Source: Polynucleobacter brandtiae (GTDB lineage: Bacteria > Pseudomonadota > Gammaproteobacteria > Burkholderiales > Burkholderiaceae). From it: DNA of 64,000 nucleotides. Shown one piece after another: positions 10,093 to 19,124 of the stretch (its first letter is position 1; each line of letters starts with the position of its first letter). The translations under genes and the position numbers were made by a program. The notes under the pieces were generated by a model, which was not told where the DNA came from, ran no database searches, and saw only the letters and a list, made by a program, of their open reading frames with translations. The stretch lies in assembly GCF_002797575.1 (NCBI RefSeq), contig NZ_PGTX01000003.1, positions 248,001 to 312,000 of the forward strand. Reading direction: 5' to 3'.

Positions 10093-11431
10093 TACGAGCT
10101 CCTAAGATGACGATCTTCATTCTGTCCATTGCTAAGTGCTTCTGAAATGCAGTCTTAACTTGCTCTAAAGTCACTGCCTGCACTTGCCCAGTCCAAGTCT
10201 CCATCGTATCGAGAGGTAAATTATTCCAAGCAATAGATGAGACGTTATCTAAGAGCTTGCGGTTATTATCAATTCTTAAAGGATAGCCATTAATTAAATT
10301 ATCCTTTGCAGCGGTAAGTTCAACTACTGTAGGGCCATCTGCAATAAATTGTGCAATGGTCGAACTCATCACCTCGAAGGCTAAGCTAGATTGATCATTT
10401 TTGGTTTGTAGTCCAGCCCTAAAAATACCCACATCCTTACCAGGCGCAAAGTAGCTCGAGACACTATAGGCAAGACCACGATTTTCACGAACCTCTGCCA
10501 TCAAACGAGATACAAAACCACCACCGCCTAAGACATAGCTGCCCACCAATAAAGGAAAGTAATCTGGGTCATTTCTCGTAACTGCGGTCATTCCCATGGC
10601 AATATGGGCTTGCTGGGAATCGAAGGGAATCTGGGTTTCGCGTTGACTTAAAGGCTCTACTGGTGAACGCTCAAACGCAGGTAGCCTAGCAATAGTGACA
10701 CCAGACTGTGGAATCTGCTGCAACAAACTGCGAACTATTTCTTGGGCATCAGCTTTAGTCACATCACCCACAATACTGACGATCATACGATCGCCTCGAT
10801 AGAACTGTTTGTGAAACTGCTGCAAATTGTCAGTGCTGATATTGGCAATTGTTTTGACCGACGGGGACTCAGCAAGCGGATAACTTCCATAAAGTACTTT
10901 TCTAAACCGGCGCTCTAATACGGACTCTGGCTTAGTCTCTGATTCCAAAATAGCAGCGCTCATTCTTTGCTTTTCGCGCGCCAATATCTTCGGGTCATAA
11001 GTCGGATTACTTAACATAGCTGACGCCAACTTCACTGCCCGATCACGTAGATCCTTTCTACTCAAACTACGAATGCGCAGGATCGCACGTTCACCACTTA
11101 CAGAGATGCCCAGATTGGCACCTAAATCAGCAATCTCATCTGCGATTTGCGCTTCTGATAAAACTCCATTCTCAGACCGAGCACCATAGTTCATGAGCTG
11201 ACCAGCCATGCTGGCTAAACCACTCTTGGCAACGGGGTCATATCGATCGCCTGCATCAATACTGATCTCGATGTCTACCATAGGCAGCGCTTTAGTTTGT
11301 ACGAGGTAAGCTTGCGCACCTTTGTAGGTATCCAGTTTTTCGATCGGCAAAATAGCATAAGCTGATGACAACATACTGAGCATTAGTATGGCGCCAATAA
11401 AAGCGGGCTTGATTCGATGTTTTATTAGCAT
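10085..11431 (-). CDS. M16-family zinc peptidase-like protein, non-catalytic partner
   Basis: Secreted M16 fold protein (signal peptide about 1-26, ending SSAYA). The zinc motif HxxEH is absent: the aligned segment reads GLASMAGQLMNYG. The later family segments are kept, including ESETKPESVLERRF and the C-terminal GGFVSRLMAEVRENRGLAYSVSS, which in M16 pairs supplies the Arg/Tyr residues that complete the partner's active site. The start codon overlaps the stop of the catalytic M16 gene by one base. This suggests a periplasmic heterodimer similar to mitochondrial processing peptidase alpha/beta pairs. The substrate is unknown. Confidence 0.9.
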   Translation of the reverse strand: MLIKHRIKPAFIGAILMLSMLSSAYAILPIEKLDTYKGAQAYLVQTKALPMVDIEISIDAGDRYDPVAKSGLASMAGQLMNYGARSENGVLSEAQIADEIADLGANLGISVSGERAILRIRSLSRKDLRDRAVKLASAMLSNPTYDPKILAREKQRMSAAILESETKPESVLERRFRKVLYGSYPLAESPSVKTIANISTDNLQQFHKQFYRGDRMIVSIVGDVTKADAQEIVRSLLQQIPQSGVTIARLPAFERSPVEPLSQRETQIPFDSQQAHIAMGMTAVTRNDPDYFPLLVGSYVLGGGGFVSRLMAEVRENRGLAYSVSSYFAPGKDVGIFRAGLQTKNDQSSLAFEVMSSTIAQFIADGPTVVELTAAKDNLINGYPLRIDNNRKLLDNVSSIAWNNLPLDTMETWTGQVQAVTLEQVKTAFQKHLAMDRMKIVILGARNK

Positions 11432-12804
11432 TACTGTGCCCCTTGCTTAGTCTGGACTGATTGGCGAACCTGCGGATCTAGTACCGCAATAGTAAGGCCC
11501 TCATCTACTAAGTATTTTTTGGCCACTGCCTGAACTTGAGCGGGCGTGATGGTCTGCATCTTATCTAACATGCGATCAATATCGCGCCAAGAAAAACCCG
11601 CTATTTCTGTAGTGCCAATTTCCATCGCCTGGCCAAAAATAGAATCACGCTTATAAATCTGCTCTGACAGAATTCTTACTTTGATGCGCTGTAGCTCTGA
11701 ATCTAATATTCCTTTGTCTGCAAGCTCTCTTAATGCTTTACGAATACTCATCTCTGCTTGAGATACTGTTTTCCCTTTAGCTAGACTCGCCTGAATTAAA
11801 AATAACTCAGGGCCTCTCGAAATCATGTCGTACCCAACTCCGATATTATCGACAACCCGCTCTTGCTTAACCAGGGTACGATTCAGGCGTGCATTGTCAT
11901 AGCCGTCTAGCACTGCCGTCAGTAATTCCAATGCATAAGGCTCTACATCATCCAGGGTTCCGGGGTGTAATTTAGGCACCTTCCAAGCCATTGCTAATTG
12001 AGCACTATCTGCAGGTGCTTTTACTTGCACTTGCTTGACCCCTTTTTGAATCGGCTCCACCTGAGGCTTGCGCACTGGCAGCTCTTTAGGTGTTGCTACA
12101 CCGTAAAACTTTTCAACCGACTTTAATACAGCGAGTGGATCAACATCACCGGTGATTACAACAGTTGCATTATTAGGGGTATACCAACTGCGATACCAAT
12201 CTCGCGCATCAGCTGCCTTCATATTCTCTAGGTCGTTCATCCAACCTATTACTGGATGACGATATGGTGAGCTCATATAAGCTGTGGCCATGAGAGATTC
12301 ATAAAGAAGGCTGCTGGGGTTGTCTTCGGTGCGTAAGCGACGTTCCTCCATTACCACCTGAATTTCTTTCAAAAATTCGGCATCATCAAAATTGAGATGA
12401 CTCATGCGATCAGCCTCAAGCTTCATCACATCATCTAATTTTGACTTTTCTACCTGTTGAAAATAGGCGGTGTAATCTCGTGAGGTAAAGGCATTTTCTC
12501 GGCCACCCACAGCAGCGACCAAGCGAGAAAATTCCCCTGACTTCACTTTATCCGTACCTTTGAACATCATGTGCTCAAGTACGTGGGCCACACCTGTTCG
12601 ACCATTGATCTCATCCATAGAGCCTGCGCGATACCACACCATATGAGCGACTGTAGGAGCGCGATGGTCCTCTCGTACGATCAGCTTTAAGCCATTGGAG
12701 AGCTGATATTCATGGGTATCTGGCAAAGTGCCGCCTGGTGCTGCCCAGGCACATTGACTAGATATCAACCAACAGAAAGAAATTCGCAGTAAAGTGGAGC
12801 GCAT
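11431..12804 (-). CDS. M16-family zinc metallopeptidase, catalytic subunit
   Basis: Exported peptidase carrying the inverted zinc motif HVLEH in GVAHVLEHMMFKGT (about residue 70 from this start) and the downstream glutamate segment VVMEERRLRTED. The N-terminus MRSTLLRISFCWLISSQCAWA is a Sec signal. An in-frame ATG at 12819 is an alternative start that would put a few polar residues before the signal. It is first in a two-gene operon with its inactive homologue. It is divergent from ftsY, with only 41 bases between the starts. Role probably periplasmic peptide degradation or protein processing. Confidence 0.92.
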   Translation of the reverse strand: MRSTLLRISFCWLISSQCAWAAPGGTLPDTHEYQLSNGLKLIVREDHRAPTVAHMVWYRAGSMDEINGRTGVAHVLEHMMFKGTDKVKSGEFSRLVAAVGGRENAFTSRDYTAYFQQVEKSKLDDVMKLEADRMSHLNFDDAEFLKEIQVVMEERRLRTEDNPSSLLYESLMATAYMSSPYRHPVIGWMNDLENMKAADARDWYRSWYTPNNATVVITGDVDPLAVLKSVEKFYGVATPKELPVRKPQVEPIQKGVKQVQVKAPADSAQLAMAWKVPKLHPGTLDDVEPYALELLTAVLDGYDNARLNRTLVKQERVVDNIGVGYDMISRGPELFLIQASLAKGKTVSQAEMSIRKALRELADKGILDSELQRIKVRILSEQIYKRDSIFGQAMEIGTTEIAGFSWRDIDRMLDKMQTITPAQVQAVAKKYLVDEGLTIAVLDPQVRQSVQTKQGAQ

Positions 12805-12845
12805 CTGTAAGATCACCATATCCCAAAAATTAAATTGTATCGACT

Positions 12846-13736
12846 ATGTTCGGCCTACGTAAAACCCTCGGATCCCTTTTTGCATCCAATCGCTTGGATG
12901 AAGCTTGGTTTGATAACCTAGAAGAATCCCTTATTCTCAGCGATGTAGGCCTACCAACCACGGACCAACTCATCAGCAAGTTGCGTAAGGCGGCTAAATC
13001 AGAAAAAGCAGCTAGTCCAGAAGTACTTAAAGCATTGCTGGTTCAAGAGGTATCAAGCCTTCTAAAACCCCTCGAGCACCCATTAAACCCTTTATATGCC
13101 GATAGGGCAAAGACCACTCCAGAAGTATGGCTTGTTGTTGGCGTCAATGGTGCCGGCAAGACTACTACCATCGGCAAAATGTGCCGCCTATTTCAGACTC
13201 AAGGCAAGTCAGTGCTTTTGGCTGCTGGCGATACGTTCAGAGCAGCAGCCCGCAACCAATTGATTGAATGGGGTAGTCGCAATCACGTCGATGTCATTAC
13301 CCAAGAAAGTGGCGATGCGGCAGCTGTGGCCCATGACTCCATTCATGCAGCCATCTCTCGAAAAAGCGATATTCTGATTATTGATACAGCAGGCAGGTTG
13401 GCCACCCAAGATCACCTCATGGAAGAGCTCAAGAAGGTCAAAAGAGTGATCGGCAAAGCGCTCCCTGGGGCGCCTCACGAAACTTTACTCATACTGGATG
13501 GCAATACCGGCCAGAATGGCTTAAGTCAGGTGAAAGCTTTTCATATGGCGCTTGGACTGACCGCCTTAATTGTGACTAAGTTGGATGGGACGGCTAAAGG
13601 CGGCGTCATTTGCGCTTTGGCCCACACTTTCCATGAGGGTACAAAACCCGCCGTTTTAGCCCTAGGCAAAGGTGAGGGTATTGATGACTTAGTGCTATTC
13701 ACAGCCGAACAATATTCCGCTGAATTATTCAATTAA
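12846..13736 (+). CDS. ftsY: Signal recognition particle receptor FtsY
   Basis: SRP receptor GTPase that docks ribosome-SRP complexes to SecYEG at the inner membrane. The NG domain is complete: helical N domain (about 1-85), G1 GVNGAGKTTT, DTFRAAARNQL, G3 DTAGRL, and G4 TKLDGTAKGG. At 296 residues it lacks the long acidic A domain found in E. coli, leaving only a short amphipathic start. It is divergent from the M16 operon and upstream of rpoH, recalling the rsmD-ftsY-rpoH neighbourhood of gammaproteobacteria but without ftsEX. Confidence 0.96.
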   Translation: MFGLRKTLGSLFASNRLDEAWFDNLEESLILSDVGLPTTDQLISKLRKAAKSEKAASPEVLKALLVQEVSSLLKPLEHPLNPLYADRAKTTPEVWLVVGVNGAGKTTTIGKMCRLFQTQGKSVLLAAGDTFRAAARNQLIEWGSRNHVDVITQESGDAAAVAHDSIHAAISRKSDILIIDTAGRLATQDHLMEELKKVKRVIGKALPGAPHETLLILDGNTGQNGLSQVKAFHMALGLTALIVTKLDGTAKGGVICALAHTFHEGTKPAVLALGKGEGIDDLVLFTAEQYSAELFN

Positions 13737-13764
13737 ATCAATAGCTTAGATATTTATATAACCA

Positions 13765-13791
13765 TTAGCACTCTCTTAGTAAGAGTGCTAA
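13765..13791 (+). promoter_or_regulatory. CIRCE operator (HrcA site) upstream of rpoH
   Basis: Perfect inverted repeat TTAGCACTC-N9-GAGTGCTAA, the canonical CIRCE sequence bound by the heat-shock repressor HrcA. It ends 38 bases before the rpoH ATG. A TAAAAT hexamer at 13789-13794 overlaps the right arm and could be the -10, with TTAGCA at 13765-13770 as a poor -35 (18-base spacer). Bound HrcA would then cover the promoter. Confidence 0.92.
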
Positions 13792-13829
13792 AATAGAACT
13801 CTACTAACACCACCAAATCAAATAAAAAC

Positions 13830-14762
13830 ATGGTTCCAAAGAAAGCATACACACCGCAAGCAAGGCAAACACTGCCAGCAGCGCAGACTGCTGCTTCGCT
13901 TTCCTTTCCAATGTTGCCATCTCTCGGAGTTGGCACACTAGACTCATATATCGCTTACGTGAACCGCGTTCCCATGCTCAGCGCAGCAGAGGAGCTTCAT
14001 CTGGCACAAGAGTTTCGTAATACAGAAAACGTAGATGCGGCTAAAACGCTCGTGTTGTCGCACTTACGCTTAGTAGTTTCTGTCGCTCGTCAATATTTGG
14101 GCTATGGAATTCCCCATGCTGACCTCATCCAAGAGGGCAATATCGGCCTCATGAAGGCGGTCAAGCGCTACGATCCAAATCAAGGTGCACGCTTAGTCTC
14201 TTATGCCATCCATTGGATTAAGGCAGAAATTCATGAGTACATCCTCAAAAATTGGCGTTTAGTTAAAGTGGCAACCACCAAGGCGCAGCGTAAATTATTC
14301 TTTAACTTACGCAGCAATAAGCCCACACTCAGTGCGCTAACCCCGAAGGAAGTAGAAGCGCTAGCAAAAGCATTGGATGTAAAAGGTTCCGATGTAAAGG
14401 AAATGGAAATGCGCCTTGCTGGTGGCGATATTGCTCTAGAGGGTGACGATAACGATGATGACGCAGCTTATGCGCCGATTCAGTGGCTTGCAGATAACAC
14501 GCAAGAGCCGACAGAAAAAATAGCGTCAGCGGCAACAGATGCCTTGCATGGTCCGCAACTAGATCAAGCGCTGATGGGTCTGGATGAGCGCAGTCGTAAT
14601 ATCGTTCAATCTCGTTGGTTAGCAATGGACGCGGAAGGAAACGGCACCAAAACCTTACATGACCTAGCTGGGGAATACGGCATATCTGCTGAGCGTGTGC
14701 GTCAAATCGAAACTGCTGCACTCAAAAAGATGCGCGGCATGTTGCAAGCACAGGCTGCCTAA
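13830..14762 (+). CDS. rpoH: RNA polymerase heat-shock sigma factor sigma-32
   Basis: Directs transcription of heat-shock genes. Regions in order: region 1.2/2.1 (AYVNRVPMLSAAEELHLAQ), region 2.2-2.3 with LIQEGNIGLMKAVKRYDP, region 2.4 YAIHWIKAEIHEYILKNWR, the RpoH box (TTKAQRKLFFNLR, about residue 150), and region 4.2 GISAERVRQIETAALKK. The 310-residue length is slightly above the usual 285-300, due to an extra Ala/Gln-rich N-terminus. A perfect CIRCE element lies in its leader, so HrcA likely represses it. An ATG start at 13830 is the only good option near the operator. Confidence 0.97.
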   Translation: MVPKKAYTPQARQTLPAAQTAASLSFPMLPSLGVGTLDSYIAYVNRVPMLSAAEELHLAQEFRNTENVDAAKTLVLSHLRLVVSVARQYLGYGIPHADLIQEGNIGLMKAVKRYDPNQGARLVSYAIHWIKAEIHEYILKNWRLVKVATTKAQRKLFFNLRSNKPTLSALTPKEVEALAKALDVKGSDVKEMEMRLAGGDIALEGDDNDDDAAYAPIQWLADNTQEPTEKIASAATDALHGPQLDQALMGLDERSRNIVQSRWLAMDAEGNGTKTLHDLAGEYGISAERVRQIETAALKKMRGMLQAQAA

Positions 14763-14799
14763 GTTTAAGCAGTTGCGTGCTTAGTAATTCTGACACCGC

Positions 14800-15396
14800 T
14801 TACTTCAATAACTCTTTCAAATCATGCGCCAAGGTCTCGGGACCTTGCGCATGCTTAATGTAAAGACGTAGATTCCCATTTGGATCAAATGCATAACTAC
14901 CCGCCGTATGATCCATGGTGTATGAGCCCGGACTGGTGCCGGGTACTTTTTTGTAATACACCTTAAAATCTTTTGTCACCTGCTCTAGGGCTTCCTGATC
15001 TGCAGGACGTAAGCCCAAGAAGCGAGCATCAAATGCAGGCACATATTGCTTCAAGATCGCTGCCGTATCTCGCTCAGGATCTACAGTAACAAATAACACC
15101 TGCACCTTATCTGACTGGGGACCCAATAAAGTCATGACTTGCTGCATCTCTGTCAGGGTTGTTGGGCAAACATCAGGGCATTGGGTGTAACCAAAAAACA
15201 TCACTACTACTTTCCCTCTGAAATCGGCTAGCGTTCTGACTTTGCCGTCGGGATCAAGCAAACTGAAATCCTTACCAAATGCAGTGCCGCCAGTAATATC
15301 AATGTTTTTAAATTCAGGCTTAGGACTGCATGCCGTGATGGCAAAACATAAGCTTGCAATACAGCAGGCACCTATTAGGTTGCGTAAATAAGTCAT
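14800..15396 (-). CDS. SCO1/SenC-family copper chaperone lipoprotein
   Basis: Periplasmic copper metallochaperone for building the CuA site of cytochrome c oxidase. Thioredoxin fold with copper ligands CPDVC (about residues 74-78) and the distal His in MDHTAGSYAFDPNG. The N-terminus looks like a lipoprotein signal with Cys in FAITACSP (about 23), so membrane anchoring is likely. The 198-residue length is normal. It is the last gene of the oxidase-assembly block, 7 bases after ctaB. Confidence 0.93.
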   Translation of the reverse strand: MTYLRNLIGACCIASLCFAITACSPKPEFKNIDITGGTAFGKDFSLLDPDGKVRTLADFRGKVVVMFFGYTQCPDVCPTTLTEMQQVMTLLGPQSDKVQVLFVTVDPERDTAAILKQYVPAFDARFLGLRPADQEALEQVTKDFKVYYKKVPGTSPGSYTMDHTAGSYAFDPNGNLRLYIKHAQGPETLAHDLKELLK

Positions 15397-15403
15397 AGGT
15401 ATT

Positions 15404-16297
15404 TTAGAGAAAGTAGTGGTCTATCAGAAGTGCTGCAAACAACAGCGATAAATAGGTAATCGAAAAGTGAAAAGTCTTTTTTGCCAGACCGTCACTGTAA
15501 GAAACAAATAAAGCAATCACATACGCTAAAAATATCAAACCCAATATCAACGCTGAAACTAAATATACAAGACCACTCATACCGTAAATATAGGGCAACA
15601 AAGTAGCCGCAATCAATATCAAGGTATACAACAAAATATTAAGCAAGGTAAAGCGCTCACCATGCGTCACTGGCAACATCGGTAGCCCGGACTGCACATA
15701 ATCATCACGGCGATACAAAGCAAGAGCCCAAAAGTGCGGGGGCGTCCAAACAAAAATGATTAACACCAATAGCCATGCTTCTGCAGAAAGCCCATTAGTT
15801 ACGGCAGCCCAACCGAGGGCCGGTGGCATCGCGCCAGATAAGCCGCCAATCACAATATTCTGAGGGGTCGCTGGTTTTAGTAACCAAGTGTAAATAACTG
15901 CGTAACCCACAAAGGTGGCAACGGTCAGCCACATCGTTAATGGATTACAGAAGTTCCACAATATAACCATGCCCAAAGCGCCCAGCACAATCGCAAAAAT
16001 AACGATATGGAAAGGGGTCACCTCACCAGTAGCAGAAGGTCTCCAAGCAGTACGCTTCATCTTGGCATCCACCGCTTGCTCAATCAAACAATTCATTGCA
16101 AACGCAGCACCTGCCAACAACCAAATGCCCACAGCACCGCCAATCAGCACTGGATAAGGAACCATTCCTGGCGTAGCTAAGAACATGCCAATGACTGCAC
16201 AGAAGACGGCTAACTGGGTTACGCGAGGCTTGGTCAATACCCAGTATTGACGCCAGCGTGGCATTGACTCAGGAGGAGAGGTTTTGGAGCTGCTCAT
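15404..16297 (-). CDS. ctaB: Protoheme IX farnesyltransferase (heme O synthase)
   Basis: Integral membrane prenyltransferase converting heme B to heme O. UbiA-type motifs: [19 protein letters not shown] at the start, the first Asp-rich region near [19 protein letters not shown], and [13 protein letters not shown] for the second. The 297 residues with roughly eight or nine hydrophobic segments match the family. Its start overlaps the ctaA stop by 4 bases, so heme O and heme A synthesis are coupled. Confidence 0.96.
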   Translation of the reverse strand: MSSSKTSPPESMPRWRQYWVLTKPRVTQLAVFCAVIGMFLATPGMVPYPVLIGGAVGIWLLAGAAFAMNCLIEQAVDAKMKRTAWRPSATGEVTPFHIVIFAIVLGALGMVILWNFCNPLTMWLTVATFVGYAVIYTWLLKPATPQNIVIGGLSGAMPPALGWAAVTNGLSAEAWLLVLIIFVWTPPHFWALALYRRDDYVQSGLPMLPVTHGERFTLLNILLYTLILIAATLLPYIYGMSGLVYLVSALILGLIFLAYVIALFVSYSDGLAKKTFHFSITYLSLLFAALLIDHYFL

Positions 16298-17403
16298 AAT
16301 AATTTAGCCATCTTAACCCCAATAGACCGAGTCCAAGAAGACCATTGACTCATTCTCACCAAGCAAAATACTAGCGCAGCAGAGCCGGCGGTATGCATCA
16401 GAGCCGCAATGAGTGGCCACTGAAATACAACATTAGAAATGCCAGTTAATACCTGCAATATAAGTAGCGCCAAAAGTAACTGAGCAATACGTCGTAATTC
16501 TGGTACGTCATGAGAGATCCGCAGGATACTGATACCCAAATATCCTAGAACCGCCATTACGCCAATAGCAAATACACGATGCGCCCAATGAATAGTTTGT
16601 AAAGCAATGGGAGAGAGATATTCACCTTGGGCATTCATACCTAGTTCACGCCATACAGAGAAGCCTTCTTTCCAAGCAGTCTCTGGCATGAACGTGCCCA
16701 TACAAGTCGGAAAATCAGGGCAAGCCAACACGGCATAGTTAGTACTGACCCAAGCACCTAGGAATGTTTGCATCGCCAGAACAACAAAAGCAATGAATAA
16801 TAATTTTCCAGATATGAGCTTTGGTTTTGCTAGCAGCTGCTGATTTCTCTGGGCATAGACCGTCAAGCAGGACAACAGAACTAAAGCCAACATTAAATGA
16901 ATAGTGACAATAATTGGCTGCAGCTTCAGAGTGACTGTCCAAGCACCAAATGCACCCTGAATACACACTAGCAACAAGAGCGCAAAGCTACCTAGTAAAG
17001 GGCCCTTGCCCATACTTTTAATCTTACTAAAGGCTAAGCCTAATTGAATCAATATTAGAGCACCTACTGTCATTGCTAAATACCGATGAATCATCTCAAT
17101 CCAAGCCTTCAACACGGTGACTGGACCAGTGGGCATCGCCGCCTCAGCTAACTGAATCTCTCCGAGAGCGTGCCAAGGATTTGATGTACCGTAACAGCCG
17201 GGCCAATCTGGGCAACCCAGTCCAGAATCAGAAAGTCGTGTAAATGCACCGAAGACAATGAGGTCAAACACCATAAAAACCAAAACCCAATTGAGTTTCT
17301 GAAACAGACTATAGCCCGGCCTTCTCCATACATAAAGTAATGGTATTCCTGCAAAAATAATTGCAATCGCCGCTAGCTCAGCAAGCAAGAAAAAACCATT
17401 CAT
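16294..17403 (-). CDS. ctaA: Heme A synthase (COX15/CtaA)
   Basis: Oxidises the heme O methyl group to the formyl group of heme A, in the inner membrane. About eight transmembrane helices; conserved histidines in [27 protein letters not shown] and MHTAGSAAL; Cys pairs in [10 protein letters not shown] and [10 protein letters not shown] mark the extracytoplasmic loops. The 369-residue length matches proteobacterial COX15. The start overlaps the preceding gene's stop by 4 bases and its stop overlaps ctaB. Confidence 0.96.
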   Translation of the reverse strand: MNGFFLLAELAAIAIIFAGIPLLYVWRRPGYSLFQKLNWVLVFMVFDLIVFGAFTRLSDSGLGCPDWPGCYGTSNPWHALGEIQLAEAAMPTGPVTVLKAWIEMIHRYLAMTVGALILIQLGLAFSKIKSMGKGPLLGSFALLLLVCIQGAFGAWTVTLKLQPIIVTIHLMLALVLLSCLTVYAQRNQQLLAKPKLISGKLLFIAFVVLAMQTFLGAWVSTNYAVLACPDFPTCMGTFMPETAWKEGFSVWRELGMNAQGEYLSPIALQTIHWAHRVFAIGVMAVLGYLGISILRISHDVPELRRIAQLLLALLILQVLTGISNVVFQWPLIAALMHTAGSAALVFCLVRMSQWSSWTRSIGVKMAKLL

Positions 17404-18059
17404 TGCAAGTTCTCACCTTTACGGTTTAAGCGCAGTAATTTTTCTAAATCTTTCTTAATACTTCCAAATTCTTTGGGCGAATTTGTAATGGGGAAATACA
17501 TCATCTTGGCAGGACTAGGATCAATCAACTGAATCTTTTGCCCGGCACCCTCTCGATTAAGCCACTCTAAGAATTGAGCTTTTAATTGAGGATCTGAAGG
17601 AGCATTAATAATCTTAAAACCAGCATTCTGCTCATCATATGCCGTCGATACCTCAGCATCTACCTTTTTTCCATCGGTATTGACCCAAACTAGTTGCACG
17701 CGCCCACTTTCACGACCCATAGCTACACGTACCTGTCGCATTAAAAATAGCGCCTCTAAACAAGATTCATCTTTGATGGTGCACTCGCTAGCTGGCCGAG
17801 CTACCAGCAATGTCCACTTGCCATTAAATGGCATATCGAACCAGGCGGCATTCATTTCTTGGGCAGGCTGCACAAAGGTACCAAAGTTTGTCTTGGCGCC
17901 TTCTGGCTTAAAAACGTAATAGGCTAGGTAAGATGCAATGACTGGGGCAGCACAGGCAAGCAATAAAAAGAGCATCTGAAACCTACCGCGCCTCGTGCGC
18001 GCATTGATTTCTGATGAATCTGTCTGCGATGCTGGAATTAATAACTCTTGATCACTCAC
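17400..18059 (-). CDS. Membrane-anchored SCO/thioredoxin-like protein of the oxidase cluster
   Basis: 219 residues from a GTG start at 18059 with GGAGG five bases upstream; the longer open frame above it runs into surf1 and is rejected. One hydrophobic anchor (MLFLLLACAAPVIASYLAYYV, about residues 30-50) is followed by a periplasmic domain. The segment WTLLVARPASEC with a second Cys six residues on (ESCLEALFLMRQVR) resembles a degenerate SCO/TlpA-type thioredoxin fold. Similar genes lie between surf1 and ctaA in other betaproteobacteria as far as I recall. Probable oxidase assembly factor; exact function unknown. Confidence 0.8.
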   Translation of the reverse strand: MSDQELLIPASQTDSSEINARTRRGRFQMLFLLLACAAPVIASYLAYYVFKPEGAKTNFGTFVQPAQEMNAAWFDMPFNGKWTLLVARPASECTIKDESCLEALFLMRQVRVAMGRESGRVQLVWVNTDGKKVDAEVSTAYDEQNAGFKIINAPSDPQLKAQFLEWLNREGAGQKIQLIDPSPAKMMYFPITNSPKEFGSIKKDLEKLLRLNRKGENLQ

Positions 18060-18060
18060 T

Positions 18061-18837
18061 TTAGCCTCCAAAATTTTTCCGTAGACGCCGATATCCAATA
18101 AAGCCGCTGACAAGCCAAAATAAGAATCCACATAACGCTAATGCAAACCATTGAAAAGCATAAGCATAATGGCGATCGACTCCATTTGTTGGCAAAGGCC
18201 ATTCCCTGACTAATCCATCCTTTTTATTAGGGTCAATTTCCCTAACAATGAAGGGCAACTGCTCCCTCTGATGATTTTTTGCTTCAGCAAGCAAATCAAA
18301 GTTTTGTTCAATACGAGGCCTGACATTGGAAGATCCTTTTTGACCCAGCTCAAATACTTTCCCGGGATGGGCAAATGCAATACCTTCAATCTCGATAACC
18401 TGGCTGTCTGTATGAATGGCAGGTAAGTCAATGCGATTGAAGCTATTCCGAGGCGCCCATCCACGGTTCACCCATAAGATGGTTTTTTGTCCATCGAGTT
18501 TGAGGGGCATCATCACAAAAAATCCTGACTGAGCAGCATTACCCTGGCCCCCTTCTGGAACTGGTCTAGGGCGGTTATCAAGCCAAATCGCCTCATCTGG
18601 CAAGAAGGATCCTCGAGCGACTATGCGACGCTCCTTAGCATCTTCTGAAGTCAAATGACTGCTATTTGCGTTTAGTACCGACATCTGCTGCTTAGCAGCC
18701 AAAGAATTTCCTAACTGAATCTTCTGTTCAGCCCTATTGAGCTGCCAGACCCCTGCTGCACAGCCTATCGCAATTACTGCTAAGGCTGATACAGTAGCAA
18801 CTATGCGAGAAGTAATGAAGCCAGAAAAAATATTCAA
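18061..18837 (-). CDS. SURF1-family cytochrome oxidase assembly protein
   Basis: Inner-membrane protein implicated in heme A insertion into oxidase subunit I. Topology fits SURF1: one helix near residues 13-33, a large periplasmic domain including LDNRPRPVPEGG, ILWVNRGWAPR and EIEGIAFAHPGKVF, and a second helix near 230-250 after RHYAYAFQWFALAL. The 258 residues match the family. It is one base upstream of the SCO-like gene, on the minus strand, with its 5' end facing the small DUF2909 gene. Confidence 0.92.
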   Translation of the reverse strand: MNIFSGFITSRIVATVSALAVIAIGCAAGVWQLNRAEQKIQLGNSLAAKQQMSVLNANSSHLTSEDAKERRIVARGSFLPDEAIWLDNRPRPVPEGGQGNAAQSGFFVMMPLKLDGQKTILWVNRGWAPRNSFNRIDLPAIHTDSQVIEIEGIAFAHPGKVFELGQKGSSNVRPRIEQNFDLLAEAKNHQREQLPFIVREIDPNKKDGLVREWPLPTNGVDRHYAYAFQWFALALCGFLFWLVSGFIGYRRLRKNFGG

Positions 18838-18851
18838 TTGAGGACTTTAAG

Positions 18852-19061
18852 ATGAAGTGGGTAATTCCAATTGCACTACTAATGATTGTAGGGAGTTTAG
18901 GCTCTGCCCTTTACTTCATGATGAAAGATAAAGGTAGTAACTCTAGAATGGTGCACTCCCTTACCCTACGAATTGGGCTTTCTGTTTTGCTCTTTCTAGG
19001 CATTTTGATTGCACACTACTTTGGATACATCGAAGCTACTGGGATTCGCGTTGGCACTTGA
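18852..19061 (+). CDS. Twin transmembrane protein (DUF2909-like)
   Basis: 69 residues with two hydrophobic segments (about 4-22 and 40-60) separated by a short polar loop MMKDKGSNSR. This matches the twin-transmembrane proteins conserved in betaproteobacterial oxidase clusters next to surf1. It lies on the opposite strand to its neighbours, divergent from surf1 (14 bases apart) and convergent with ctaE. Function unknown. Confidence 0.8.
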   Translation: MKWVIPIALLMIVGSLGSALYFMMKDKGSNSRMVHSLTLRIGLSVLLFLGILIAHYFGYIEATGIRVGT

Positions 19062-19091
19062 TGCATCAGCAAGAAACGCCAATCTAAATTA

Positions 19092-19114
19092 AATCGGGGC
19101 TACATGCCCCGATT
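19092..19114. terminator. Bidirectional hairpin terminator between DUF2909 and ctaE
   Basis: Perfect 9-base stem AATCGGGGC-TACAT-GCCCCGATT located between two convergent stops. T-rich sequence follows on the plus strand (ATTGGTTTCT) and on the minus strand (TAATTTAGATT). The T-runs are weak, but symmetry and position support a shared terminator. If it works on the minus strand it must be partly read through or downstream genes need another promoter. Confidence 0.6.
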
Positions 19115-19124
19115 ATTGGTTTCT

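Noticed and set aside
14766..14783. Hairpin TAAGCA-GTTGCG-TGCTTA after rpoH
   Set aside because: The stem is short and AT-rich and no T-run follows, so I do not call it a terminator.
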